A DNA stretch of 64,000 nt, from the NCBI GenBank assembly GCA_963719135.1, contig CAVRAZ010000001.1, forward strand, positions 434,001 to 498,000, written 5' to 3'. Source of the stretch: CAVRAZ01 sp963719135. GTDB lineage: Bacteria; Pseudomonadota; Gammaproteobacteria; DSM-19610. Shown here piece after piece: positions 36,518 to 46,344 of the stretch. Within the stretch, counting starts at the first letter, position 1. Every line of letters starts with the position of its first letter. The notes below the pieces were generated by a model that was not told the origin of the DNA, ran no database searches, and worked only from the letters and a program-made list of their open reading frames with translations. Position numbers and translations under genes: made by a program.

Positions 36518-36923
36518 TGCGGGACCATCGGTCCGAGCCGGTCGCCGCGACTGAGGCAAAAAAGCACTTTACCTGCGCACTGTGCGGGCGAGTATATGAG
36601 CATCACCCAAGCAACAGGTACTCGATATGCTCATCATCATCCGCCCACACGAAATGCCGGAGACCGAGGTAGACCCAGAACGCGCGGCCCCTACGAAGAC
36701 TACCGGCTTATGTTCGGATCGATCCCCGTCACCGACAACCTGTCGGCCATCCGGGCCGCCATCGATAGCGGGGAGCCGCTTTCCAACCGATAGCGTCTAT
36801 GAGTCGAGCCAAGACTACAAGAAAAGCCACCTGTTGGTGACGTGCCCCGACTATACGCAGGATCGGAGGTAACATACAATATGGCCGCAGTACACCCAGA
36901 CACCGCTCGGAAAGCGTTCTCCA
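36518..36923. other. Gap with possible decayed small genes
   Basis: About 400 bases. A plus-strand frame (36490-36672) contains FTCALCGRVYEHH, a possible half zinc finger, and another (36596-36793) ends IPVTDNLSAIRAAIDSG. Both are short and lack a good start or ribosome site. I regard them as doubtful. Confidence 0.3.
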
Positions 36924-37874
36924 GTGCCACAAGACTTTAGCCTTGACTATCAGTCGCAGTCGTTCAGGACAACCCTTGCTGTGCATGCGGATTGCTTCGA
37001 GTGGCTTGGCCGAATTCCGGCAGATAGCATTCATGCCGTTGTCACCGATTCGCCCTATGGAGTGAAGGAATACAATTTCGATCAGTTAGAGAAAAGGGAC
37101 AACGGCAACGGAGGAATCTGGCGTATTCCACCTTCGTTTGACGGCCACGTGCGGTCACCGCTCCCCAGATTTACGGCGCTGAATGAAAAGGAGCGGTTAT
37201 CCATTGACCGGTTCTTCTTTGAGTGGGGGAAGCAGGCTGTACACGCCCTGCGTCCGGGCGGACACGTTCTTTTGGCCAGCAACTCCTTCTTGTCTCAATT
37301 GGTTTTCAGTGCGCTCGTCCGGAGTGGGCTGGAGTTTCGGGGCGAGCTAATTCGGCTTGTCCGCACGATGCGTGGGGGGGATCGTCCGAAGAACGCCGAA
37401 GATGAATTCCCGGATGTATGCTCGATGCCGCGAGGATGCTATGAGCCTTGGGGAATTTTCCGCAAGCCACTTCCTCCGAAGATGACCGTTGCCGAGTGCC
37501 TACGCGAGTATGAAACGGGCGGGCTACGTCGGCTTGCGGACGGCAACCCCTTTTGTGATGTGCTCGTCAGCGAGCGAACACCTAGGAGGGAGCGGGACAT
37601 CGCCGACCACCCGAGCATTAAGCCGCAGTCGCTGATGCGTCAGATAGTTCGAGCTGCCCTGCCTCTGGGCAAGGGCGTCATCGTTGACCCGTTCATGGGT
37701 TCGGGCTCAACCGTAGCGGCTGCCGAAGCCCAGCGGCTCCGGTGCGTGGGGGTGGAGCGTTATCAGGATTATTACGATATGGCCTTGGGGGCCATTCCCC
37801 AACTTGCTCAGACGGACGTGCGGTCCTTCGTAGCCAAAGAAGCCGACATAGAAGCCCAACTGCACCTGATCTAA
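36924..37874 (+). CDS. Beta-class DNA methyltransferase (N6-adenine or N4-cytosine)
   Basis: The 316-residue enzyme has motif IV near the N-terminus (HAVVTDSPYGVKEY) and the SAM-binding FxGxG motif near the C-terminus (VIVDPFMGSGSTVAAAEAQR), with the target-recognition part between them. That order (IV before I) is the beta class. DSPY does not by itself tell adenine from cytosine specificity. LRPGGHVLLASNSFLSQLV matches the strand after motif IV. The start is a GTG at 36924 with a weak ribosome site. The gene converges on the endonuclease gene with no intervening base. All catalytic motifs look intact. Confidence 0.85.
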   Translation: MPQDFSLDYQSQSFRTTLAVHADCFEWLGRIPADSIHAVVTDSPYGVKEYNFDQLEKRDNGNGGIWRIPPSFDGHVRSPLPRFTALNEKERLSIDRFFFEWGKQAVHALRPGGHVLLASNSFLSQLVFSALVRSGLEFRGELIRLVRTMRGGDRPKNAEDEFPDVCSMPRGCYEPWGIFRKPLPPKMTVAECLREYETGGLRRLADGNPFCDVLVSERTPRRERDIADHPSIKPQSLMRQIVRAALPLGKGVIVDPFMGSGSTVAAAEAQRLRCVGVERYQDYYDMALGAIPQLAQTDVRSFVAKEADIEAQLHLI

Positions 37875-38528
37875 CTACATGGTGAGGTCAGGTGCGTTGT
37901 AAATCCAGTTCGCCATCATCTTGCGATACCCGGAGTCGGTAACGCTAGCGGTTATGGTTCGGCGGCTGGTTGCCGACCGGCCAGCAAAGACCCAGTCGCT
38001 TTCCTCTAGCTGCGCGCCCACGACTCGAAGAAACCGGAACGGCTTCGGTCCAATGCCCTTGGATACGTCCACTGGACGATTACTGTCGAACATGAAGACC
38101 ATCAGCCAGATATTTTCCGGATTATGTCCTTGCCACGCCTTCAGGTATCGTGATGCTTTCACTTCGATGCCGTCGTGCGCATACTGAACCGAGTCTTTCG
38201 GGAAACGACCGGCGGGCAGCATATCGGGATGACCATTGTGGTAGTGGTTCTTCACAATGCCAGGGCAATGCTTGGGTAGATTGGCGCCCATGAACTCACC
38301 CGCCATGCTGCTGAAGTTGGCTGGCATCAGCATGGACTCAAACCGTGGGGTTGAGTTCTCGTGCAGCCGGGTGTTCACCATCCGCATGAACTCGACAAAG
38401 TCGTTCATGGCAGCCTGAATCTGCTAGATCGTTAGACCGTAGGGAATGACCGCCTTGCTGTTGAAGTGCTGAATCCGCACCGGCTCCGGATTGCAGGCGG
38501 CAAGTTCAAGCTTTTCATCTTGTGACAC
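37875..38528 (-). pseudogene. Type II restriction endonuclease-like gene with an in-frame amber stop
   Basis: From GTG 38528 (AAGGA about 8-12 bases upstream) the frame reads SQDEKLELAACNPEPVRIQH and FNSKAVIPYGLTI, meets TAG at 38424-38426, then continues QIQAAMNDFVEFM in the same frame to 37875. A CAG-to-TAG change would explain it. The downstream part (177 residues from ATG 38408) contains a PD-(D/E)xK-type core: HPDMLPAGRFP and then DGIEVKASRYLKAWQ, followed by ENIWLMVFMFDSN. Position tail-to-tail with a DNA methyltransferase supports a restriction enzyme. If translation starts at 38408 a shortened enzyme could be made; otherwise the system has a methylase without nuclease. Confidence 0.65.
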
Positions 38529-39044
38529 TAAGCAGGTCCTTTACCGTGGCTGGGTCTGCCAGAATTGCGCCGGGCAGACTGGAGTTCAAACCGGTACCTG
38601 TACTGTCGCCCCTCGTCTCCGGCGTGGGCAAGCGTCTTTAGCGACCCGAGCATAGGGGGCTCGACCGGCAACTTGAACCCCTATCCGCCCAGCCTGCCTT
38701 CCAGCACGCGCGTGCGCACGCCCCGCTTCCCGGGCCTTTTCGCGGCGCACTCACGGCGCACTCAAGCCCAAAAAGCCCCCAACACTGACCAAAAGTAAAC
38801 AGTAAAGAACTTATGATATCTGTATGCTTTTATTATTGTTATTTGTCGGCTATTGTTGGCGAAAATTGGCCGGGGCCGATTCGCAATGGGATGATCTCGT
38901 CCCGTCTATATAACTAGCGTCGCGATGCGTCATGCGGGACGTGTTTTCCAACTTTCGACAGTAAGTGAACGCTCAGAGGTAGACTGCCGATGCGGTCAAT
39001 TCTCTTGCTTTACCTTCGCGTCCTTCGTGGTTAAGTTCCGCAAG
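38529..39044. other. Gene-free stretch at the right edge of the accessory block
   Basis: No convincing gene. The middle (38800-38880) is AT-rich and contrasts with its surroundings. A repeat of the AAAGGACACAAAGGA family, on the minus strand, is at about 39009-39035. Confidence 0.4.
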
Positions 39045-39323
39045 TCAGACCGGAAACCCCTGCCCGCCGCGCACCGCCGCATCCATCGCCGCGACCGCCT
39101 GCTCCCAGCCATCGCCTTCGTTGCCGCCCCGCGCCATCAGTTCCATCAGCCCGTACGCCAGTTGCCGGTTTGCGGGCGACAGGTCGCGCAGTTTGCGCAG
39201 GATGAACAGATACCCGCTTTTTTCCATGCGCAGCGTGCTGACCAGCGCATACAGCAGCAGGCCCTCGGCGCCTCGCGGGTCGGCTTGGATGACGGCCAGC
39301 GTCCGTTGCAGTGTGTCGCTCAT
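39045..39323 (-). CDS. Small conserved protein coupled to tsaB
   Basis: The 92-residue, mostly helical protein (SDTLQRTLAVIQADPRGAEG, LRMEKSGYLFILRKLRDLSP, RQLAYGLMELMARGG) has no signal peptide. The ATG at 39323 overlaps the stop of tsaB as ATGA, so the two are translationally coupled. I do not recognise a named family. The coupling may indicate a role in the tRNA t6A pathway or simply operon packing. Confidence 0.6.
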   Translation of the reverse strand: MSDTLQRTLAVIQADPRGAEGLLLYALVSTLRMEKSGYLFILRKLRDLSPANRQLAYGLMELMARGGNEGDGWEQAVAAMDAAVRGGQGFPV

Positions 39324-40015
39324 CGACCCCTGCGTGCCGCGGGTTTGTCGGCGACGTGGTCGCGCAGATAGACCGGCAGCGCAAGCTCCGGTGCGAGCGC
39401 TTCGCCGCGTTCGACGACCGGCGCCGCCAGCAGTGCGATGTCCAGCGCCTGCGGTCGATGCTCCGGATATACGGCATCGAGCGTTGCGCCGCAACGCTGT
39501 CTCAGGATTTCGCCATAGGCTTCCCAGCCGCTGCCGGCGCCGGTCCAATGGTCGCCTGCGGGCACCGGCACGGTGCCCGGCGCGCAGACGATCTCGTCGC
39601 CGGCGGCCTGCGCAAGCCCGTTATTGCCGCGTTGGAACGCGCCCCAGTAGACTTCCTGCATGCGCGCATCCAGCGCCGCCAGCACGCGGTCCGCACCCCG
39701 TTCGCGCATCACGCCCTGCGCGAGCGCCGCCAGCGTCGAGACCGGCGCCACCGGAAGGTCGAGGCCCAGCGCGATGCCCTGGGTGATGCCGGCGGCGATG
39801 CGCAGCCCGGTGAAGGAACCCGGTCCGCGCCCGAAGGCGATGGCGTCGAGTTGCGCCGGCGCCAGTCCGGCCGCCGCCAGCAAGGCCTCGATCATCGGCA
39901 GCAGCAGGCGCGCGTGTTCGCGCGGCGCAATGCGAAAATCCTGGCGCGCTTTGCCGTCGATCAGCAGCGCCGCGGAACAGGCGTCGGTGGCCGCATCGAG
40001 TGCGAGTATTTTCAA
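39320..40015 (-). CDS. tsaB: tRNA threonylcarbamoyladenosine biosynthesis protein TsaB
   Basis: The 231-residue ASKHA-fold protein works with TsaD and TsaE in adding the threonylcarbamoyl group to A37 of ANN-decoding tRNAs. Signatures: the N-terminal strand ILALDAATDACSAALL, HARLLLPMIEALLA and the motif IAFGRGPGSFTGLRIAAGI. The start is taken as TTG 40015: it overlaps the stop of the helicase frame as TTGA and gives standard length. Like other gammaproteobacterial TsaB it lacks the full metal site of TsaD. Upstream is the damaged helicase gene, in the same direction. Confidence 0.92.
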   Translation of the reverse strand: MKILALDAATDACSAALLIDGKARQDFRIAPREHARLLLPMIEALLAAAGLAPAQLDAIAFGRGPGSFTGLRIAAGITQGIALGLDLPVAPVSTLAALAQGVMRERGADRVLAALDARMQEVYWGAFQRGNNGLAQAAGDEIVCAPGTVPVPAGDHWTGAGSGWEAYGEILRQRCGATLDAVYPEHRPQALDIALLAAPVVERGEALAPELALPVYLRDHVADKPAARRGR

Positions 40016-41978
40016 GGCGCACGCCCCGCTTCGCGCGGTTCGGCCGCCGCATCGCCGGCGGGCAGGGGTCCGCCGGCTGCGAAAAACCGCGCCACGGGCT
40101 CGAAGTCGCGCGTGCGCAGCATGTCCGGCAGACTGCGCAGAAAGGCCTGGCCGTAGCTCTTGGTGCCAAGCCTGGGATCGCACAGCACCAGCACACCGCG
40201 ATCGTTGACATCGCGGATCAGGCGCCCGACGCCCTGTTTCAGGGTGATCACGGCGCTGCGGCAACTGCACGTCCACGAATGGATTGCCGCCCTGCCGGCG
40301 CAGCGCCTCGATGCGCGCCTGCAGCACCGGATCGCCGGGCGACGGCGAACGGCAGCTTGTCGATCAGCACGCACGACAGCGCTTCGCCGCGCACGTCGAC
40401 GCCCTCCCAGAAACTGCGGTGCCGAGCAGCACGGCGTTGCCCAGCTCGCGGAAGCGCGTCAGCAGTTCGCTGCGCGGCGCGTCGCCCTGCACCAGCAGCG
40501 GGTAAGCGATGCCGTCCTTTAGCGCCGCACGGGCCCGGTTGAGCGCACGATAACTCGTGAACAGCAGAAAGGTGCGGCCGCCGGCGGCCTCGATCACCTG
40601 CCGCGCGACCTCCAGCACGGCCTGGTCGTAGGCCTCGCTGTTCGGCTCGGGCATGCCCGCCGGCAGATACAGCAGCGCATTGCGCCGGTAGTCGAACGGG
40701 CTGTCGAGTTGCAGCGTGGCCGGTTCGGCCAGGCCGAGCCGGCGCACGAAATGATCGAAGCGGCCGTTGACCGCCAGCGTCGCCGAGGTATAGATCCAGG
40801 TGGGCGCCAGCGCGCGCGCGCCGTTCGCAAAACGGACCGGCGATGTCGAGCGGCGTCAGGTTGATGCGAAACGACTGGCGAAAGGTCTCGAACCAGTGGA
40901 TGTATTGATCGGTCGCGGGTTCGGTCGCTTCGCGCACCTGGGCTTTTGCCGCCAACGCGCGCTTCCAGCAATTTTCCAGGCCGCGGCCGCGCGACGCTTC
41001 GCTTTCCAGCGCGGCGCACAGGTCATCGACGCGTTCGCGCAGATTCGCCACGGCGCGCTGCACGCTGTCACTGCCGGCGATGCCGGACCAGGCCGCGCGC
41101 TGCTCGCCGCGGCCCATGGCGACGCGCAGATCGCTGACCGCGTGCTCGAGACGGCGTGCCACATCGGGCAGCCCGGTGGGTTCGCCGCACTCGCGCACGT
41201 ACTCGGCCACCGCATCGCGCGCCAGTTCGGTCAGCCGGCGGCTGCCGAGACTGACGCCGAAAAACTGCGACGCCGTATCCGGCAACTGGTGCGCCTCGTC
41301 GATGATGAACGCATCGACCGCCGGCAGCAGTTCGCCGAAGCCTTCCTCTTTGAGCGCCATGTCGGCAAACAGCAGATGGTGATTGACGACGATCAGTTCG
41401 GCTTCCTGCGCGCGCCGCCGGGCCGCCAGCACGTGGCATTGGCTGTACCAGTCGCAGTCCGGGCCGAGGCAGTTCTCGGTGGTCGAGGTGACACGCGGCC
41501 AGATCGTCGCGTCTTCGGGTACGCCGGACAGTTCGGCGATGTCGCCGCTGCGGGTGCGGCCGGACCAGTCCTGTATGCGTGCGAGCTGATCGAGTTCGTC
41601 ACGCGCCGCGAAGCGCCCTTCGGCGCGCGCGACCGACAGCCGGTGGTGGCAGAGATAATTGGCGCGGCCTTTCAACTGGGCGACCTGGACCGGCAGATTG
41701 ACCGCCTTGCGCACGGTCGGCAGATCGCGGTGAAAGAGCTGGTCCTGAAGATGCCGGGTGCCGGTGGACACGAGCGCGCGCCGGCCCGACAACAGTGCGG
41801 CGACCAGATAGGCGAAGGTCTTGCCGGTGCCGGTGCCCGCTTCCACCACCAGTGTGTGCTGCGATTCGAGCGTGTGCTGCACGGCGTCGGCCATCTGCTG
41901 CTGCTGGACTCGCGCCGCGAATCCATCGACCTGACGCGCCAGCGGTCCGCCGTCGGCGAGCCACTCAGACGCGCGCAT
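40012..41978 (-). pseudogene. DinG/YoaA-family ATP-dependent helicase with four apparent frameshifts
   Basis: The first 390 codons are good: P-loop VVEAGTGTGKTFAYLVAALL, the iron-sulfur cysteines in NYLCHHRL and NCLGPDCDWYSQCHVL, and the DEAH box FIIDEAHQLPD. After DIAGPF an extra base in an A/T run (40829-40832) shifts the frame; the true continuation ANGARALAPTWIYTSATLAV is in the next frame. Further single-base shifts are needed near 40411-40416 (before SFWEGVDVRGEALSC), near 40337-40344 (after KLPFAV) and near 40251-40260 (before VITLKQGVGRLIRD). With these corrected all helicase motifs to the stop at 40012 are present. Four indels in 600 bases suggest either decay or a poor-quality stretch of the assembly. 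Confidence 0.85.
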
Positions 41979-42121
41979 GGGTACCGACACCGATGGATTG
42001 TCGACCGGCGCAGACTGGCGGTGCAACGCGGCGCACATGGCCCAGGCACGGGCTGCGCGCAGCACACTCGTACAGGTCTGCGCATTGTTTCGCACGCACC
42101 GCAACGCCTCGCAACGGCGCG

Positions 42122-42634
42122 CTAGCTGCGCCCGGACTGATTGTCCCAGATTCCGTCGTCGACCGCGCCGAGTTCGCGCGTCCACACCAGCCGGCCGATG
42201 TTCTTGAAGCGCGCCACCGACATCGCGCCGCGCTTCTTGCGCGAACTCTCGCCGGTCTCGTCCAGTGCGGCGACGATGTCATCGCGTTCAGCTTCGTGGA
42301 TTTCATAGGCTTCATAGGCATCGTCGAGCAGCACCAGCACGACGCTGTCCCAAGGCTGTTCCAGTTTGAGCTGGCCGATGCGCTGTCCGGATTTGCCTTC
42401 ATCGAGAATCGCCCGGCCCTTGATCTGGATGCGTTTGCCCGCGCGCGCGCCGCGGCCGATGGCGTCGTAGCCGCCGGGTTTCGGCTCGAGCCGCTCCAGA
42501 TCGAGACACCGTGCCGCGTCGTACTCGGCGATCTCACTGGAAACACCCGGCAGGGGTTTTCCCGTGGTACGCCGGAATTCCATCGCCAGCCGGCGCGCCT
42601 CCGCGATCAGTTTGTCGACCGAGTATACGCCCAC
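42122..42634 (-). CDS. Conserved protein of unknown function
   Basis: The 170-residue soluble protein starts with GTG 42634 after a strong AGGAGG (spacing 4). Recognisable conserved-looking parts are VDKLIAEARRLAMEFRRTTG, EIAEYDAARCLDLERL, YDAIGRGARAGKRIQIKGRA and WDSVVLVLLDDAYEAYEIHE. The layout (helical start, then GKRIQIKGRAI and a beta-strand pair VVLVLLD/AYEIHEA) resembles a restriction-endonuclease-like alpha/beta core with E-x-K-type spacing, but no family name is certain. It is encoded upstream of the helicase in the same direction. Confidence 0.6.
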   Translation of the reverse strand: MGVYSVDKLIAEARRLAMEFRRTTGKPLPGVSSEIAEYDAARCLDLERLEPKPGGYDAIGRGARAGKRIQIKGRAILDEGKSGQRIGQLKLEQPWDSVVLVLLDDAYEAYEIHEAERDDIVAALDETGESSRKKRGAMSVARFKNIGRLVWTRELGAVDDGIWDNQSGRS

Positions 42635-42855
42635 AGCGCCTCCTAATTGTTATAGCGAACTTCCTGTTAACGCACCTTGACCCGCCATCGTGAACAGCTA
42701 AGTACGGAAGCGATCCCCTCGGCGGTTGGGTTCCGACAAGGACTTTGCCGCACTACGCTCGCAATGACTGCAACACTCCAGCCAGCCAAAGATTCATGCG
42801 TTTTGTTGCAGGCGCGCAATCCAGGTGTAGCGGTGCCTGACCGATCCGCCTCCGC

Positions 42856-43404
42856 TCACCGCCGCCGGCGCAACTCGTCCGCTTTGGTTTCGGCCGCACG
42901 CGCGCCGTTGCCGTCGTTGCGCGCCCAGCGCGCCCTGGCGACCGTGTCCCAGTTGCGCGCCTGCAAGCCATTGTCGTAGGGCGACAGACTGTTGGATTTC
43001 AGCGCGAGCTGCTCGGCCTGGTCGGGTTGCCCCTGTTCCAGCCGGATGACCGCCAGCCGGCTCCAGAGCGCGGCGTTGCGCGGCTCGATGCGCAGCGCGC
43101 GTTCGACCGAGGCCGCCGCCGCATCCGCTTCGCCCGCCTGGGACTGCTGGTCCGCGCGATCGAGCAGCGCAACCACGGCGTTGTTGGTCGACTGCGAACG
43201 CGGTGTCGCGTCGGGCAGCGGCACGGCGTCGCCGGTCGACGCCTCCGGCAGCGGGAACGTCTGAACCCCGCCCGCGCCATCCGCGCCGGGCAGCCGTGTG
43301 CCGGCCTGGCTGGTGCTGTCGACCACGGGTGGCCGGTAGCCGCCGCGCGGCGTCGCGCACGAGGTCAACAGCAATAAAACAAATGCGTACCTGTACTTGC
43401 TCAT
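42856..43404 (-). CDS. TPR-containing lipoprotein
   Basis: The 182-residue protein has a lipoprotein signal (YRYAFVLLLLTSC, lipobox Cys about 15). A Pro/Gly/Ser linker follows, then two TPR-like helical pairs (NNAVVALLDRADQQSQAGEA, AAASVERALRIEPRNAALWS, LAVIRLEQGQPDQAEQLALK). The ATG at 43404 overlaps the stop of mrcB as ATGA, so it is cotranscribed with PBP1b. Outer-membrane lipoproteins (LpoB in E. coli) activate PBP1b, and this TPR lipoprotein is a reasonable functional substitute; that is inference from location only. Confidence 0.75.
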   Translation of the reverse strand: MSKYRYAFVLLLLTSCATPRGGYRPPVVDSTSQAGTRLPGADGAGGVQTFPLPEASTGDAVPLPDATPRSQSTNNAVVALLDRADQQSQAGEADAAAASVERALRIEPRNAALWSRLAVIRLEQGQPDQAEQLALKSNSLSPYDNGLQARNWDTVARARWARNDGNGARAAETKADELRRRR

Positions 43405-45704
43405 TTGAACCATCCCTCGAACCACTTCGATGACGGATTGCCTCCGGCACAGGGCGCGGTTTCGGGCAGTTGACTCCCGACGAGAAAGGGTAATTGTACG
43501 GTATTCGCGCATTGCGTGTCTGCCAGACCGCCGGATTCCAGGTCGACGGAGCGCCACTCGATGGTTTCGGGTTGCACCGTCAACACCGGCGCCGCGCCGA
43601 TGCGTTCGAACAGGTCGCGCCAGATCTGCATGGCGCCGGTCGAACCGCTCAATCCCGTGGACTGGTTGTCGTCCCGGCCCATCCAGACGACGCCCAGCCG
43701 GTCACCGTCGAACCCGGCGAACCAACTGTCGCGCAGGTCGTCGGTCGTGCCGGTCTTGCCGGCCAGCCCGAACTCCGATGAGAAGTAGCGGTTCAGCGCG
43801 TGCGCCGTGCCCTGCGAGACGACACCCTGCATGGCGCGGGTGATCAGTAGCGCGGGGCCGGGTTCGATGACGCGCGTGACCTTCAACGGGTAGCGCTGCA
43901 GCAGTTCGCCGTCGGCGTTCATGACCGCGCGGATGCTGCGCAAGGGCGTCAGGTACCCGCCGCTGGCGAACGTCTGGTAGAACGTCGTGACTTCGAGCGG
44001 ACTCAGTTCGGCGGTACCGAGCAACAGCGACGGATAGGCCTTGAGCGGCTCGCTCACGCCCAGACGCCGCAGCGTCTGGATCACCTGATCCAGCCCCACC
44101 GTCATGCCCAGCCGTGCGGTCGCGACGTTGTACGACTGCGCCAGCGCCTGATAGAGCATCACGTCACCGTGAAACTGCTTGTCGTAATTGAGCGGCTCCC
44201 AGGGCGGTGCGCCGCGCTGTTCGACGCGGTAGGGTTCGTCTTCGATCAGGGTGGCCAGCGTGAATTGCTGCGGATGCTCGAGCGCGGTCAGGTAAACCGC
44301 CGGCTTGACCAGCGAGCCGATCGGACGTTCGGCGTCCAGGGCGCGGTTGAAACCTGCAAACCCCGGTACGCGACCACCCTCCAGGGCCAGCACCTCGCCG
44401 TTGGAGGCACTGGTAACCACACCGGCCGCCTGCATCGCCTCGGCGCCGGCGCCCAGCGCATCGAGGCGCTCGCCGATGCCGGTCTGCAGCGCCCATTGCA
44501 CCTGCGGGTCGAGCGTGGTGAAGATCTTCAGACCTTCGGTGGTCAGATCGGCCTCCTGATAGTCGCGGCGCAGTTGCCGGCGCACCAGGTCCAGAAAAGC
44601 CGGAAAGGTCGTGCTGGTCCGCTTGCCGGCGCTTACCAGCCCCAGCGGTTCGCGGCGCGCCGCCTGCTCCTCGGCGTCGCTGAGGATGCCGGTCTCGCGC
44701 ATGATGCGCAGCACCAGGTTGCGGCGTTCCAGAGCCCGGTCGGGGTAACGCCGCGGATCGTAGTAGGACGGCCCCTTGACCATGCCCACCAGCAGCGCGA
44801 TCTGCGCGTCGCTCAGTTCGGACGGCGGGCGCTGGAAAAAGAACTGGCTGCCCAGACCGAACCCGTGGATGGCGCGCTGGCCGTCCTGGGCCAGGTAGAC
44901 CTCGTTGAGATAGGTTTCGAGAATCTCGTCCTTGCTGTAGCGAAGCTCCAGGAGCAGCGCCATCAGCGCTTCGTTGAACTTGCGCGAGATGCTGCGCTGG
45001 TTGGTCAGGAAGAAATTCTTGACCAACTGCTGCGTCAGGGTGCTGCCGCCCTGCACGACGCCACCGGCCTTGATGTCGGCGTAAAGTGCGCGCGCCATCG
45101 CGCGCAGCGAGACACCGTGATGCCGGTAGAAGGTGCGGTCCTCCACCGCGATCAGCGTATTGGTCAGCTTCTCCGGCACGTCGACCAGCTTGAGCAGAAT
45201 GCGTTCTTCCTGACGCGCAGTGTGGATGCTGCCGATTTCCATGGGGTCCAGGCGTACCAGCGCCAGGTCGCCGCCGCCGGCGCGGTCGCGCAGCAGGCTG
45301 ACACGGTCCGAGTCGAACTCCACGCGCAACTGATGCGAAGGTTCATCGCCGTCCCAGAAGCGAAACGGCCGGGTGACGACGTTGAAGCGGTTGCGGTCGC
45401 GCGACGCCTCGCCGGGACGTTTGACGCTGGTCGTGAACCGGTATCCCAGGCCGGTCAGCTCGGCGACGAAGCTGTCGGCGCTGATGTGCTGGCCGATGTA
45501 GAGTTCGAGCGGGCGTGCATAGACCCGCGCCGGCAGCGACCAGCGTTTGCCTTCGAACTGGTGATACACCTTGAAATCGAGCCACGCGACATAACCGGCC
45601 AGCACCACCACCAGCGCCAGCGCCAGCTTCAGCCAGGGGAAACCACGGGTCGTCTTGTGTTTTTTGGTCGTACGCCTGCGCGAACCGCGCTTGTTTCGGG
45701 CCAT
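43401..45704 (-). CDS. mrcB: Penicillin-binding protein 1B
   Basis: The 767-residue bifunctional class A PBP polymerises and cross-links peptidoglycan. Order: basic cytoplasmic tail (RNKRGSRRRTTKKHK), one membrane helix (about 25-43), a UvrB-like domain 2 region, the glycosyltransferase domain with catalytic Glu in LIAVEDRTFYRHHGVS and GGSTLTQQLVKNFFL, and the transpeptidase with the Ser in ERPIGSLVKPAVYLTALE (SLVK), SYN in LAQSYNVATARLG and KTGTTDDLRDSWF. Domain 2 makes this PBP1b rather than PBP1a. The start ATG 45704 fits the cytoplasmic tail. Cotranscribed with the TPR lipoprotein. Confidence 0.95.
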   Translation of the reverse strand: MARNKRGSRRRTTKKHKTTRGFPWLKLALALVVVLAGYVAWLDFKVYHQFEGKRWSLPARVYARPLELYIGQHISADSFVAELTGLGYRFTTSVKRPGEASRDRNRFNVVTRPFRFWDGDEPSHQLRVEFDSDRVSLLRDRAGGGDLALVRLDPMEIGSIHTARQEERILLKLVDVPEKLTNTLIAVEDRTFYRHHGVSLRAMARALYADIKAGGVVQGGSTLTQQLVKNFFLTNQRSISRKFNEALMALLLELRYSKDEILETYLNEVYLAQDGQRAIHGFGLGSQFFFQRPPSELSDAQIALLVGMVKGPSYYDPRRYPDRALERRNLVLRIMRETGILSDAEEQAARREPLGLVSAGKRTSTTFPAFLDLVRRQLRRDYQEADLTTEGLKIFTTLDPQVQWALQTGIGERLDALGAGAEAMQAAGVVTSASNGEVLALEGGRVPGFAGFNRALDAERPIGSLVKPAVYLTALEHPQQFTLATLIEDEPYRVEQRGAPPWEPLNYDKQFHGDVMLYQALAQSYNVATARLGMTVGLDQVIQTLRRLGVSEPLKAYPSLLLGTAELSPLEVTTFYQTFASGGYLTPLRSIRAVMNADGELLQRYPLKVTRVIEPGPALLITRAMQGVVSQGTAHALNRYFSSEFGLAGKTGTTDDLRDSWFAGFDGDRLGVVWMGRDDNQSTGLSGSTGAMQIWRDLFERIGAAPVLTVQPETIEWRSVDLESGGLADTQCANTVQLPFLVGSQLPETAPCAGGNPSSKWFEGWFK

Positions 45705-45806
45705 GAAGTCCTTCGCTGCCTGGTCGAACGGCCGCGGGACGAGGGGTATTGCATCGTGACGGGCGGCGGCCGATACCTCGCTAGTATACCGTTGCGAGGC
45801 AAAACG

Positions 45807-46325
45807 TTGCAGCCACCGAGTCGCATCCTTCCCCGGTCCGCACTGATCCTGTCGCTGGCGCTGGCGGCCGGTTGCGCGGGTCAGGCCCCGCCACCGGCCG
45901 TCGAATCCGCCACGGTCGCCAGCCCGGAGTCCGTGCGCGCGCGGCCGGCAGCGCGCGACGCCCGTAACAGCGTCATGAAAACGGTGCGCGCCATGGTCGG
46001 GGTACCCTATCGGTACGGCGGCAGCTCGCCGCGCGGCTTCGACTGCAGCGGCCTGGTCTGGTATGCATACCGCCAGGCCGGTATCCGGGTGCCGCGAACC
46101 GCGGCGCAGCAGTTCAGGGTGGCGGCCCGCAAACGGCCGGAGCGGCTGTTACCCGGCGACCTGGTTTTCTTCGCCGACCGCAAGGGCCGCATCTTCCATG
46201 TCGGCACCTACGTCGGCAGGGGTCGTTTCATCCACGCGCCATCGTCAGGCGGAGAAGTGACGATGTCGAAACTCAGCGAACCCTACTGGAGAACGCGCCT
46301 GGTCGGAGTGGGTTCGTTTTACTGA
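45807..46325 (+). CDS. NlpC/P60-family lipoprotein endopeptidase
   Basis: The 172-residue protein starts at TTG 45807, seven bases after GAGG at 45796-45799, and has a lipoprotein signal (ALILSLALAAGC). The NlpC/P60 domain covers about residues 50-172: YRYGGSSPRGFDCSGLVWYA with catalytic Cys, RLLPGDLVFF, HVGTYVGRGRFIHAPSSGG with catalytic His and following polar residue. Such enzymes cleave gamma-D-Glu-mDAP bonds in peptidoglycan. It is divergent from mrcB, and the two starts are about 100 bases apart, so they share a promoter region. An in-frame GTG at 45756 is a less likely start. Confidence 0.88.
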   Translation: MQPPSRILPRSALILSLALAAGCAGQAPPPAVESATVASPESVRARPAARDARNSVMKTVRAMVGVPYRYGGSSPRGFDCSGLVWYAYRQAGIRVPRTAAQQFRVAARKRPERLLPGDLVFFADRKGRIFHVGTYVGRGRFIHAPSSGGEVTMSKLSEPYWRTRLVGVGSFY

Positions 46326-46344
46326 GCTGCTGAACGATTGAGAC

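Noticed and set aside
38565..38798. A 77-codon frame in the gap after the restriction gene
   Set aside because: No ribosome site, Pro/Ser/Arg-rich composition and no motif; probably noncoding.
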